Of a stretch of 64,000 bases of DNA, positions 1-9,400 are shown in pieces. Source of the stretch: Amycolatopsis xylanica (GTDB lineage Bacteria > Actinomycetota > Actinomycetes > Mycobacteriales > Pseudonocardiaceae); assembly GCF_900107045.1 (NCBI RefSeq), contig NZ_FNON01000005.1, positions 558,001 to 622,000 of the forward strand, in the 5' to 3' direction. Positions within the stretch are counted from its first letter, which is position 1. Every line of letters begins with the position of its first letter. A model generated the notes under the pieces. The model was given only the letters and a program-made list of their open reading frames with translations. It did no database searches and was not told the origin of the DNA. Position numbers and translations under genes: made by a program.

Positions 1-179
1 GCTGGGTCTACATCTACTACTCGGCCACCACGCTGTCGATCTGGCTCTCGGTGGGCTGGATCGCGCTCGGGATCGTGGCCTTCCTCGGCTACGCCGCGAC
101 GGAGAAGGTCTGGCCGTTCGGTCCCAAGGAGATCCGCGAGGCGTTCGTGACCACGGAAAACGAAGGGGCCGCAGCATGA
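1..179 (+). CDS. C-terminal end of an integral membrane protein (5' end outside window)
   Basis: The frame ending at the TGA at 177-179 is open from the window edge and encodes about 58 residues. It contains one strongly hydrophobic segment (roughly residues 6-33 of the visible part, rich in W, I, L, V, G and A), followed by a charged tail (KEIREAFVTTENEGAAA). This looks like the last transmembrane helix and cytoplasmic tail of a transporter or membrane glycosyltransferase; I cannot name the family from this fragment. Its stop overlaps the ATG of the exo-glucosaminidase gene in an ATGA arrangement, so the two are almost certainly translationally coupled and in one operon. Confidence 0.7.
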   Translation, partial: WVYIYYSATTLSIWLSVGWIALGIVAFLGYAATEKVWPFGPKEIREAFVTTENEGAAA

Positions 180-3022
180 CGAGACCGTCCATGGCCCGCC
201 TGGCGGCCGGAGCCGCGCTGATCCTCTTGCCGGGGCTTTTCACGGTGGTGCAGCCTGCCGCCGCGCAGACCGACGACGAGGCCATCCAGCTCGCCGCCGC
301 GCAGGGAAGCCAAGGTTCGTCCAAGATCGGGACCCAGGGCTGGGACGTGCTCACCACCGCGTCCGTGCCCGACGGCGGCGAGAAGGTCTCGGCGCCCGGG
401 TACCCGACCAAGGGCTGGCTGCCGGTCAAGGTCGACGACGCCGGCGCGCCCGGCACCGAGCTGACCGCGCTGGTGCAGAACGGGAAATGCCCGGACGTCT
501 ACTACTCCGACAACATGCGCAAGTGTTTCGGGTACGTCGACAAGCTGGGCCCGGTCGTCACCAAGCCGTTCTCGGACCCGTGGTGGTACCGCACGGACTT
601 CACCCCCGACTTCAAGCCGGGCCAGTTCGCGAAGCTGACCATCCCCGGCGTCGTCGGTGAGGGCGACGTCTGGGTCAACGGCAAGCAGATCGCGACCAAG
701 GACCTCGTCTCCGGCGCGTTCGCCGGGCACACCTTCGACATCACGCCGCTCGTCCGGCCGGGCCGGAACACGCTGGCGATCAAGGTGTACCCGAACGACC
801 CGCTGAAGATGTACACCCTGGACCAGGTCGACTGGGGCCAGATCCCGCCGGACAACAACACCGGCATCCAGTACCCGCCGGAGCTGCAGATCTCCAACGC
901 GCTCAGCGGGGACAACGCGCACGTCAACCAGGACACCGCGGCCGACGGCAGCAAGTCGGCGCTGACCGCGAAGGTCGACGTCACCAACAACACGACCGCC
1001 GTGCAGACCGGCGACGTCACCGCGGTGATCACCCAGCCGGGCGGTCTCCCGATCGTCGTGCGGCAGCAGGTCACCGTCCCGGCCGGCAAGAAGCAGACGG
1101 TCACGTTCGGGCCGGACCGCTTCAGCGCGCTGAGGATCTCGCGGCCGAAGCTGTGGTGGCCGTACTCGATGGGCGACCAGCCGCTGTACGGGCTGACCAC
1201 CGCGGTCTCACAGCGCGGCGTGCTGTCGACGTCGTCGAAGAGCAGCTTCGGCATCCGCTCGATCAGCTCGCGGCTGGTCGGCAAGTCGTCGCCCGCACCG
1301 GAAGGCGCGCGGAAGTTCGGCGTCAACGGCAAGGAGTTCGTCTTCCGTGGCGGCGGCTACGCGCCGGACCTGTTCCTGAAGTACGACAAGGCCGACGTCG
1401 CGCACCAGCTCTCGCTGATCAAGAGCCTGGGCCTCAACGGGCTGCGGCTCGAAGGCCACGACATGCCGCAGGACTTCTACGACCAGGCCGACCGGGCCGG
1501 TCTGCTGGTCATCGGCGGATTCCTGTGCTGTGACGCGTGGCAGCCCGAGGACGCGTCGAAGCTGAACGAGCGCGACTACCGGATCATGCACGACTCGGCG
1601 TACAGCATCGGCCAGCGCGAGCGGAACCACCCGAGCGTCTTCAACTACGGCTGGAGCGACAACGAGCCGATCCCGCGTCAGGAGAGCGAGACGCTGAAGG
1701 CGTTCAAGGAGTCGGACTTCAACGTCTCCCTCGTCGCTTCGGCGGAGTACAAGAGCACCCCGACGCTGGGCCAGGCCGGTGAGAAGGAAGGGCCGTACGA
1801 CTGGGTCCCGCCGTCCTACTGGTACGACACCTCGCACTTCGACCCGGAGGACAGCAGCCGGACGAACGCGGGCGGCTCGTGGGGCTTCTCGAGCGAGGCC
1901 AGCGCGGGGCACACGGTGCCGACGCTCGACTCGATCAAGCGTTTCCTTTCCCCGGCGGAGCAGGAAAAGCTGTGGAAAGAGCCGGACTACAACCAGTACC
2001 ACGCGAACTTCGAGACCGGGCACGGCGGCTACGCGTTCGGCACGCTGTACACATTGGACAACTCGATCAGCAACCGCTACGGCAAGTGGAACTCGCTCGA
2101 GTCCTACGTGCAGCTGGCGCAGATCGCGAACTACGAGAACACGCGCTCGCAGTTCGAGGCGTTCCTGCACCACTCGACGGACAAGGACAACCCGTCGACC
2201 GGCATCGTCTACTGGCAGCTGAACAAGGGCTGGCCGACGCTGCTGTGGTCGCTGTACAACAACGACGGTGACCAGGCGGGCGCGTTCTACGGCGCCAAGA
2301 AGGCCAACCGGCCGCTGCACGCGCTGTACGGCTACGACACCAACAGCGTCACGCTCGACAACCTGGGTGGCGCGACCGAATCCGGGATTTCGGTGCAGTC
2401 CAAGGTTTATGACGTCAACGGCAAGGTGCTCGACGACCAGACCGCCTCGGATCTGTCGCTGGGCAGCCAGGTCGTGCGCAACGACGTCATCAAGCCGAAG
2501 GTGCCCGCCGCGACCGTCCCGCCCGCCAAGGCGCAGGTGTTCTTCGTCGAGCTGCAGGTGAAGAAGAACGGCAAGCTGGTGGACCGCAACGTCTACTGGC
2601 TGTCGACGCAGCAGGACGTGGTCGACTGGGAGAAGACGCTCGGCCAGCCGCAGGCGACGCTGTCGCAGTACGCCAACCTGCAGGATCTGCAGAACCTGCC
2701 CAAGGCCACGGTCTCGGCGAAGGCGTCCACCACCGTCTCGCACGGCCAGGCGACGACGACCGTGACGATCACCAACACCACCGGCAAGCCCGCCGTCGGG
2801 TTCTTCCTGCGGGCCGATGTCCGCCGGGGCACCGCGGACGGCCGGGAACTGCCGGGCGACAACCAGGTGCGCAGCGCATCGTGGGACGACAACAACGCCA
2901 CGTTGTGGCCGGGGCAATCGCAGACCCTGACGTCGACCTACCCCGTGTCCGAGCTGAACGGGGCGACTCCGGTGGTCAGCGTGACCGGCTTCAACACCGG
3001 CAGGCTGGTGGTCTGCGCGTGA
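176..3022 (+). CDS. Secreted GH2 exo-beta-D-glucosaminidase-like glycoside hydrolase (CsxA type)
   Basis: This 948-residue protein starts with a signal peptide (charged MTRPSMAR, hydrophobic core, cleavage near PAAAQ at about residue 31). The order fits GH2: N-terminal jelly-roll sugar-binding domain (about 60-200), Ig-like domain (about 210-345), TIM barrel (about 350-720) and C-terminal Ig-like modules (about 750-948). The barrel has the exo-glucosaminidase hallmarks: the general-acid site has Asp in WSDNEP (D495) rather than the Asn-Glu of ordinary beta-galactosidases, and the nucleophile lies in GFSSEASAG (E574). In the CsxA family this arrangement removes GlcN from the non-reducing end of chitosan oligosaccharides. 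CsxA of Amycolatopsis orientalis is about 1030 residues, so this one is shorter, probably by lacking a C-terminal binding module. It overlaps the upstream membrane gene (ATGA) and the downstream ROK kinase (GTGA). Substrate is inferred from family; a related GH2 beta-mannosidase-like activity cannot be excluded. Confidence 0.85.
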   Translation: MTRPSMARLAAGAALILLPGLFTVVQPAAAQTDDEAIQLAAAQGSQGSSKIGTQGWDVLTTASVPDGGEKVSAPGYPTKGWLPVKVDDAGAPGTELTALVQNGKCPDVYYSDNMRKCFGYVDKLGPVVTKPFSDPWWYRTDFTPDFKPGQFAKLTIPGVVGEGDVWVNGKQIATKDLVSGAFAGHTFDITPLVRPGRNTLAIKVYPNDPLKMYTLDQVDWGQIPPDNNTGIQYPPELQISNALSGDNAHVNQDTAADGSKSALTAKVDVTNNTTAVQTGDVTAVITQPGGLPIVVRQQVTVPAGKKQTVTFGPDRFSALRISRPKLWWPYSMGDQPLYGLTTAVSQRGVLSTSSKSSFGIRSISSRLVGKSSPAPEGARKFGVNGKEFVFRGGGYAPDLFLKYDKADVAHQLSLIKSLGLNGLRLEGHDMPQDFYDQADRAGLLVIGGFLCCDAWQPEDASKLNERDYRIMHDSAYSIGQRERNHPSVFNYGWSDNEPIPRQESETLKAFKESDFNVSLVASAEYKSTPTLGQAGEKEGPYDWVPPSYWYDTSHFDPEDSSRTNAGGSWGFSSEASAGHTVPTLDSIKRFLSPAEQEKLWKEPDYNQYHANFETGHGGYAFGTLYTLDNSISNRYGKWNSLESYVQLAQIANYENTRSQFEAFLHHSTDKDNPSTGIVYWQLNKGWPTLLWSLYNNDGDQAGAFYGAKKANRPLHALYGYDTNSVTLDNLGGATESGISVQSKVYDVNGKVLDDQTASDLSLGSQVVRNDVIKPKVPAATVPPAKAQVFFVELQVKKNGKLVDRNVYWLSTQQDVVDWEKTLGQPQATLSQYANLQDLQNLPKATVSAKASTTVSHGQATTTVTITNTTGKPAVGFFLRADVRRGTADGRELPGDNQVRSASWDDNNATLWPGQSQTLTSTYPVSELNGATPVVSVTGFNTGRLVVCA

Positions 3023-3915
3023 CACAGGAGCTCATTCTCGGGATCGACTTCGGCGGCACCAAGGTGGCACTGGGTCTGTCCGACCGCGCCGGGAACCTGC
3101 TGGCCACAAGCCGGATTTCCACGGACGCGGAGTGCGGTGCGGACCAGGTCGTGACCCGGGCGCTGGCCGCGGCGCGAGCACTGCTGGCCGAAGACGGCGC
3201 GGGCGCGAGCCCGGTCGCCGTCGGCGTGGTCAGCCCGGGGATCGTGCTGCCGGACCGCATCCTGCTGGCGCCGAACGTCCCCGGCTGGGAAAAGCTGCAC
3301 CTGCACGACCTGGTCGCGGCGGAGTTCCCCGGGGTGCCGATCGCGACCGGCACGGACGCCAAGGCGGCCGCGCTGGCGGAATGGAAATGGGGGGCGTTGG
3401 CCGGCACCGATCCGGCGATGTTCCTGTCCCTCGGGACTGGGATCGCCGCGGCGGTCCTGGTGGGCGGCCGCGTGCTGCCGGGGGCCAATGGCGCTGCGGG
3501 CGAGATCGGCTACAACCTTCTCGCACCGCAGGACACCGAGGGTTTCACCAGCGGAGCGGCGCCGCTGGAGGAAGCCGTCGGTGGGCGTGGGCTGGGCGGC
3601 CGGGCGAGCGAGATGCTCGGCCGTCCGGTCACCGCCGGTGAGCTCTTCCGCCTCGCGCGCGACAACGCGCAGGCCAAGGAACTGGTCACCTCGGCGCTGG
3701 ACGAGCTGTCGATGCACGTGGCGAACCTGGCGATCGCGATCGATCCCCAGCGCATCGCCGTCGGCGGCGGCCTGGTCCGCTCGGCGGACGTCATCCTGCC
3801 CGCGCTGCGCGAACGTCTCGCCTGCGCGGTGCCGTTCCCGCCCGAGCTCGTCTCGGCGAAGTTCGACCAAGACGCCGCCCTGCGCGGCGCGATCGCCCTC
3901 GCACAGGGCACCTGA
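3019..3915 (+). CDS. ROK family sugar kinase lacking the zinc-binding cysteines
   Basis: The GTG at 3019 overlaps the glucosaminidase stop (GTGA) and gives 298 residues. The N-terminal phosphate-binding loop (GIDFGGTKVALGL) and the SLGTGIAAAVLVGG phosphate-2 motif identify the ROK (repressor, ORF, kinase) family; there is no N-terminal helix-turn-helix, so it is a kinase rather than a NagC/XylR-type repressor. The usual ROK CxCGxxGCxE zinc motif is absent: the stretch after GAAGEIGYN has no cysteines. Proteins of this kind phosphorylate glucose, GlcNAc, mannose or related sugars with ATP in the cytoplasm. Because it is coupled to an exo-glucosaminidase gene, glucosamine released from chitosan is a plausible substrate; this is inference. 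Two hairpins follow the stop codon, ending the operon. Confidence 0.85.
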   Translation: MTQELILGIDFGGTKVALGLSDRAGNLLATSRISTDAECGADQVVTRALAAARALLAEDGAGASPVAVGVVSPGIVLPDRILLAPNVPGWEKLHLHDLVAAEFPGVPIATGTDAKAAALAEWKWGALAGTDPAMFLSLGTGIAAAVLVGGRVLPGANGAAGEIGYNLLAPQDTEGFTSGAAPLEEAVGGRGLGGRASEMLGRPVTAGELFRLARDNAQAKELVTSALDELSMHVANLAIAIDPQRIAVGGGLVRSADVILPALRERLACAVPFPPELVSAKFDQDAALRGAIALAQGT

Positions 3916-3921
3916 GTCGCC

Positions 3922-3955
3922 CCGGGGGCGGGGCACCCTGACACCCCGCCCCCGG
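3922..3955 (+). terminator. Perfect 12-bp GC-rich hairpin after the ROK kinase gene
   Basis: The arms 3922-3933 (CCGGGGGCGGGG) and 3944-3955 are perfectly complementary with a 10-nt loop. It begins 6 nt after the ROK kinase stop and has no T-run, typical of actinobacterial terminators. Confidence 0.7.
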
Positions 3956-3978
3956 AGGCTCCCATCCGCATCACCCCG

Positions 3979-4020
3979 GCCCCGGTCCCGCGCCTCCCGC
4001 GGACCGGGGCTTCTTTCTTT
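3979..4020 (+). terminator. Second hairpin followed by a T-rich tract
   Basis: Arms at 3979-3992 and 3998-4010 pair with a single bulged base and a short loop, and the 3' arm is followed by TTCTTTCTTT. Together with the preceding hairpin it forms a tandem terminator separating the glucosaminidase operon from the FMN reductase gene. Confidence 0.7.
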
Positions 4021-4089
4021 CTCGCGGGCCGCTAGATCCCGTCTGGCGGGCGATCTGGCGCCTGGAGGGTGAAGCGAGAGGAGCCCAGG

Positions 4090-4629
4090 GTGAAGCTGCG
4101 GGTGGCGGTGATCATCGGGAGCACGCGGGAAGGCCGGGCGGGGGAGGACATCGGGCGGTGGTTCGCCGGGGTGGCCGGGCGGCGGGGTGAGCTCGAGGTC
4201 GACGTGGTCGATCTGGCGGGATTCGAGCTGCCGTGCCGGTACCCGCACGAGGCGACCGCGGAGATGAGCCGGTTCGCGGAGCGGGTCGGCGCGGCGGACG
4301 CGTTCGTGGTCGTGACGCCCGAGTACAACCGGAGCTTCCCCGCGTCGCTGAAGCAGGCGATCGACTGCGCGTACGACGAGTGGCGGGCGAAGCCGGTCGG
4401 GTTCGTGTCGTACGGCTACCGGTCCGAGGGGCTCTACGCGGTGGAGCAGCTGAGGTCGGTCTTCACCGAGCTGCACACGGTCACCCTGCGCGACGGCGTG
4501 GGCTTCAGCCTGCTCGAAACGGAGTTCGGCGAGCGGCACGGCCAAGCGGCCCGCGCGCTGCTCGACGAGCTCATCTGGTGGGGTCTCGCGCTGCGTGACG
4601 CCCGCATCGCACGACCCTACGTCTCTTGA
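4090..4629 (+). CDS. NAD(P)H-dependent FMN reductase (flavodoxin-like fold)
   Basis: The protein has about 179 residues. The N-terminal GSTREGRAGEDIGRW is the FMN phosphate-binding loop of the NADPH-dependent FMN reductase family and TPEYNRSFPASLKQAID is its second hallmark. These enzymes reduce FMN or quinone-type substrates with NAD(P)H in the cytosol. I place the start at GTG 4090 because AGAGGAG lies at a proper distance before it; a GTG at 4069 would add seven poorly conserved residues. The stop lies 11 bp before the DrrA-like ATPase start, so it is probably co-transcribed with the exporter. Whether the reductase and exporter share a substrate is unknown. Confidence 0.85.
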   Translation: MKLRVAVIIGSTREGRAGEDIGRWFAGVAGRRGELEVDVVDLAGFELPCRYPHEATAEMSRFAERVGAADAFVVVTPEYNRSFPASLKQAIDCAYDEWRAKPVGFVSYGYRSEGLYAVEQLRSVFTELHTVTLRDGVGFSLLETEFGERHGQAARALLDELIWWGLALRDARIARPYVS

Positions 4630-4640
4630 AAGGAAAACAC

Positions 4641-5597
4641 ATGCTGGCCATCGAAACGTCGGGCCTGGTCAAGGTCTTCGGCGACAACCGGGCGGTCGAC
4701 GGCGTCGATCTCGCGGTGCCCGCGGGCACCGTCTACGGGGTGCTCGGGCCCAACGGCGCGGGCAAGACGACCGCGGTCAAGATGCTCGCCACGCTGCTCC
4801 GGCCGGACGGCGGCCAGGCGCTGGTGTTCGGCAAGGACGTCGTCCGCGAGGCCGACGCCGTGCGCGGCAGGGTGAGCCTCACCGGGCAGTACGCCTCGGT
4901 CGACGAGGACCTGACCGGCACCGAGAACCTGGTGCTGCTCGCCAGGCTGCTCGGGCACCGCAAGCCCGCCGCGCGGGAACGGGCCGCGCAGCTGCTGGAC
5001 GCGTTCGGGCTGACCGAGGCCGCGGGCAGGCAGGTCAAGAACTACTCGGGCGGCATGCGGCGGCGCATCGACATCGCCGCGAGCATCCTCAACACACCGG
5101 ACCTGCTGTTCCTCGACGAGCCGACCACCGGCCTCGATCCGCGCAGCCGCAACCAGGTGTGGGACATCGTGCGCGCCGTCGTCGCGCAGGGCACCACCGT
5201 CCTGCTCACCACGCAGTACCTCGACGAGGCCGACCAGCTCGCCTCGCGGATCGCGGTCATCGATCGCGGCAAGGTGATCGCCGAGGGCACCAAGGGCGAG
5301 CTCAAGGCCTCGGTCGGCGTCGGCGCCGTCCACTTGCGACTGCGCGATCCCGGGCACCGGCCCGCCGCGGAAGTGTTGCTGGCCAAGACACTCGACGCCC
5401 AGGTCATCCTCGACGCCGACCCGCTGGCGCTCACCGCGCGGCTCGCGAGCGGGCTGAACTCGGCCGAGCAGTCCTCACGCGCGCTCGCCGAACTGGCGAA
5501 CGCCGGCATCACCGTCGACACCTTCTCCCTCGGCCAGCCGAGCCTCGACGAGGTCTTCCTGGCCCTCACCGACCGTCCCGTGGAGGCAGCAGCATGA
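4641..5597 (+). CDS. DrrA-family ABC exporter ATP-binding protein
   Basis: This 318-residue ATPase has Walker A GPNGAGKTT (residues 36-44), signature YSGGMRRRIDIA (about 135-146) and Walker B LLFLDEPTTGLDP (about 155-167), followed by a C-terminal regulatory extension typical of the daunorubicin/doxorubicin resistance (DrrA/CcmA) branch. The start ATG 4641 is preceded by AAAGGA. It would energise the DrrB-like permease encoded next, with which it overlaps by four bases (ATGA). Such pairs export hydrophobic drugs, lipids or self-made antibiotics; the substrate cannot be told from sequence. Confidence 0.93.
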   Translation: MLAIETSGLVKVFGDNRAVDGVDLAVPAGTVYGVLGPNGAGKTTAVKMLATLLRPDGGQALVFGKDVVREADAVRGRVSLTGQYASVDEDLTGTENLVLLARLLGHRKPAARERAAQLLDAFGLTEAAGRQVKNYSGGMRRRIDIAASILNTPDLLFLDEPTTGLDPRSRNQVWDIVRAVVAQGTTVLLTTQYLDEADQLASRIAVIDRGKVIAEGTKGELKASVGVGAVHLRLRDPGHRPAAEVLLAKTLDAQVILDADPLALTARLASGLNSAEQSSRALAELANAGITVDTFSLGQPSLDEVFLALTDRPVEAAA

Positions 5598-6439
5598 CCA
5601 CCGCAGTCCAGGAAAACGAGACACTCGCCGCACCCAAGCCGGAAGACCTGGCCGCCCTGCTGATCGCCAAGGAGCGGCCGCCGCGTCCGGGCGCGCTGTC
5701 CACTTCGGCCACCTTCGGCTGGCGCGCGGTGCTGAAGATCAAGCACGTGCCGGAGCAGCTGTTCGACGTCACCGCGTTCCCGCTGATGATGACGCTGATG
5801 TTCACCTACCTTTTCGGCGGCGCGCTGGCGGGCTCGACCGAGCAGTACTTGCAGTACCTGCTGCCGGGGATCATGTCGAGCAGCATCCTGATGATCACCA
5901 TGTACACCGGCATCGCGGTGAACACCGACATCGCCAAGGGCGTGTTCGACCGGTTCCGCACGCTGCCGATCTGGCGCCCGTCCGCGATGGTCGGCTATCT
6001 GCTCGGCGACCTGCTGCGCTACTTCATCGCGTCCGTGGTGATCCTCGGCGTCGGCCTGGTGCTCGGCTACCGGCCGGCGGGCGGCGTGGCCGGGGTGGCG
6101 GCGGGCGTGCTGCTCCTGCTGGCGTTCTCGTTCGCGTTCTCGTGGATCTGGACGATGTTCGGGCTGCTGCTGCGCACCGAGAAGTCGGTGATGGGCGTGA
6201 GCATGCTGGTGCTGTTCCCGCTGACGTTCCTCAGCAACGTCTACGTCAGCCCGGCCACCATGCCCGGCTGGCTGCAGGCCTTCGTGAACGTCAACCCGGT
6301 CACGCACATCGTCGACGCGGTCCGCTCGCTCATGGACGGCAAGACCGACGGCGGCGAGATTCTCTGGGTGCTGATCGCGGGCGCGCTGCTGATCGCGGTC
6401 TTCGGCACGCTGACGATGCGCCTCTACAACCGCAAGTGA
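5594..6439 (+). CDS. DrrB-family ABC-2 exporter permease
   Basis: The 281-residue protein has a cytoplasmic N-terminal tail of about 50 residues and then six predicted membrane helices of the ABC-2 type. The conserved segment GVFDRFRTLPIWR and the LFPLTFLSNVYVSPATMPGWLQAFVNVNPVTH region are characteristic of DrrB-like permeases. It overlaps the DrrA-like gene by four bases and pairs with it to form an efflux pump. The operon ends at a perfect hairpin shared with the convergent AAA gene. Confidence 0.93.
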   Translation: MTTAVQENETLAAPKPEDLAALLIAKERPPRPGALSTSATFGWRAVLKIKHVPEQLFDVTAFPLMMTLMFTYLFGGALAGSTEQYLQYLLPGIMSSSILMITMYTGIAVNTDIAKGVFDRFRTLPIWRPSAMVGYLLGDLLRYFIASVVILGVGLVLGYRPAGGVAGVAAGVLLLLAFSFAFSWIWTMFGLLLRTEKSVMGVSMLVLFPLTFLSNVYVSPATMPGWLQAFVNVNPVTHIVDAVRSLMDGKTDGGEILWVLIAGALLIAVFGTLTMRLYNRK

Positions 6440-6450
6440 GCTGGTCCGGG

Positions 6451-6482
6451 ATCCCCTGGCGCCGTCATAGGCGCCAGGGGAT
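6451..6482. terminator. Bidirectional terminator hairpin between converging genes
   Basis: Arms 6451-6463 and 6470-6482 are a perfect 13-bp inverted repeat with loop GTCATA. The stop codon of the minus-strand AAA gene (6465-6467) lies inside the loop, so its last codons are part of the hairpin. It can serve both the drrB-like gene and the AAA gene. Confidence 0.75.
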
Positions 6483-9400
6483 CTGCGCGGCGGGGGCGTA
6501 GCGGCAGGTCGAGCCGGTGGTGACGGAGTCACGCAGGTGCGCGGCCAGCGGCGGGTGGACCTCGCCGATCTTGCGCAGGGTGTCGCGGATGCGGGCGGTG
6601 ACGGTCTTGCGGGCGCGCTCCGCCTCGTCGCCGAGGCGCCGGGTGCGGCCGCCGAGCCCGGCGGCCGCGCGCAGCTCGTGGAGCAGCGCGTCGCGCTCGG
6701 TGTCCAATTTGGACGCTCGCTCGTCTTCGCCCAGCTCGGTGGCTTCGTCGATCTCGGCGTCGAGCTGGTCGAGCCTGCGCTTGTACCGGGCTTTGGCCTC
6801 GTCGTCGAGCATCGCGTCGCCGCCGAGCCGCTTGGCCGCGACGACGACGTCACCACCGTCCGGGTTGAGCAGGCGAACGGCCGGTATCTCCGAACCTGGG
6901 CTGCTGAGCAGGAAATGCAGGTCCCGCAAGCCTTTCGCGTCCGGCAGATGCGCTGTGACCCCTTCGAAGCCCAGCCGCCACACCGCCTCTTCGCGGCGGA
7001 ATTCGTTGGCGGACGGGGGAACGAAGGTGCGTGACCGCCCGACGCGAACCGGGATGTGCCGCATGCCGAGCGACTCCGCCTCGCGGGCGACCTCGTCGAA
7101 CAACGCGGTGGCGGCCTCCGTCTCGCCCCGGCCGAGTAGCGCCTCGCCCAGGTAGGCCCGTGCTTCGACCGACCAGGTGCGGATCCGCATCCGGTCCGCG
7201 GAGCGGTAGGCGGCCGTGAGCGACCCGACGGCGTCGTCCCAGCGCCCGAGCGCGAGGTCGAGCACGCCGGCCCACAGGTCCATCGGGCCGCTGATGTCGC
7301 AGCCGTACAGGGAAACCAGCCACGCGCCGCTGAATTCGGCGAACTTCGGGCGTAGCCGCGCGCACCAGGCGAGATCGCCGGACAGTGCCGCCGCCTGTGC
7401 CTGGCAGCGCAGCCACAGCTGCCCGAGATCGAGTGGGTACGGCTCGTTCGCGGCGGCTTGCGCGTACAGCTCCCGCACCGCGACGGCGTCGCCGCGCTGG
7501 GCGGCCGTGATGGTCTCCAGCAGCCAGGACGCCGCGTATCCCTCCTCGCGCAGCCGGGGATGCAGCTCGGCCAGCTCCTCGAACCGGCCCTGCGCCAGCA
7601 ACGACGTCCAGGTGAGGTGAGCCACCATGTCCCCGAAAAGGGCATGGTGGTGGCCGTAGGCTCGCACGACCTGATCGAGCAGCGTCGCGGCTTCGGCGAA
7701 GCGGCCCATCAGCGTCGCGATGATGCTCTGGTCGACCTTGGCGGCGAACTCCGACGCGGGCGTGGCCTGGCGCTCGGTCAGCCTGACGAAGACGTGGAAC
7801 TGGTCGAGGAACCGGGGATCCCCCTGTTCCAGCAGCGCCACCCACTTCAGCGAGGCCGCGAAATGCTCCATCTCGAGGTCGCCCGTGCGCTGGCCGATGA
7901 CCACCAGCTCGTCGGTGAGCTTCTCGCGCTCGGGCGCGTTGCCGGGCGCCCAGATCGCGTCGTGCCTGGCCCACAGGCTGAAGGCCAGCTTGTTGTCGTC
8001 CGCGTCGTCCCGCGCGAGCATCGCGACCCGCGCGGTGAGTTCCAGCGTCATCTGCTCGACGGTCAGTCCCTCGCCGCCACCGCACAGCAGCCGGTGCGCG
8101 TGACCCAGCACGTCGAGCTTGAGCTGCTCACGTTCGCCGGGGTTCGCCCATTTCGTCAGCGTGAGGCCGACACGCGCCAGCAGGTCGGGGTCCTCCAGCT
8201 CGCGGGCGAGCGTGAGCGCCTCGTCGAACCGCTGCCAGCTCTCCACCTGCTCACCCGAGCGCAGCAGCTCACCACCGAGGTCCAGCGCGAGCTTGGCGCG
8301 GCGCCCCGGATCGGCCACGATCTCCAGCGCCCGGCGGAAATGCCCGATCGTCTCCTCGGTGGCGAGCCTGGCCGCCGAGTCACGGGCGGCCGCGACGAGC
8401 AGATCGACCGCGCTCGTGGTGTCGACCTCCGCGCCCGCGAGGAAGCCATGCCGGGCCCTGTCCGCGGGGAAGACCCGCTCGGCCAGCGCGGGGGAGCGAT
8501 CGAGCGCGCGGACGACCGCCGCGTGCCGCTGCCGCCGCTGGTCTTCGCCCAGTTCGCCGTAGAGCGACTCGCGGACCAGGTCGTGCGCGAAGCTGAACAG
8601 CCCGGCGCCGCGCACGGTCACCAGCCGCGCGGTGACCGCCTGGTCGAGCAGCCTGTCGACCTGCGGCACCGGCTCGGCGACGGTGGCCGCCAGCACCTGC
8701 CGGTGGAATTCGCGCCCGAGCACGGCCGCGCTCTCCAGCAGCCGCACGACCGGCTCCGGCAGCAGGGAAAGCCGGCGCCGCAACGCTTCGCGCACGCCGG
8801 GCGCGATCGCGCTGACCGACCCGCCGCTGTGCCACAGCCGGGCCGTCTGCTCGACGAAGAACGGGTTGCCGCCGGTGCGCGCGTGCACCTCGGCGACCAG
8901 CTCGCCGTCCGGCTGCGCGCCCGCCGTGCGCTCCATCAGCGCGGCGACCTCGCCGGCACCGAGGCCGGTCAACGTCACGGTGGTCGCCTTGGCCACCAGC
9001 GGCAGCATCAGCTCGCGCAGCGGATGATCCACCGCCTCGACCTCGACGTCCCGGTACGTGCCGATGAGCAGCAGCCGCTCGAACCAGGTGTGCTGCGCGG
9101 CGAACCCCAGGAGCTTGAGCGAGGCCTGGTCGGCCCAGTGCAGGTCGTCGAGCACGACCACCACCGGACGGCTCTGCGACACCGACACGAGCGCCGTGGT
9201 CACCGCGTCGTACAGCTCGAAGCCTTCGACCGCCTCGCCGCCCTCGCCGAGCAGCGCGGCCAGCGGACCGGTGTCCACCGCGGCCCATTCCTCCGGCGTC
9301 GCGGCCCGTTTCAGCGCGCGGATCACCTGCACCCACGGCCAATACCCCGGCGCGCTGCCGGAATCCCAGCAGGTGCCGCCGAGCACGAGCGCGCCCAGCC

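Noticed and set aside
4641..6439. Antibiotic self-resistance assignment for the DrrAB-like pair
   Set aside because: No antibiotic biosynthesis cluster adjoins it, so only a general exporter call is justified.
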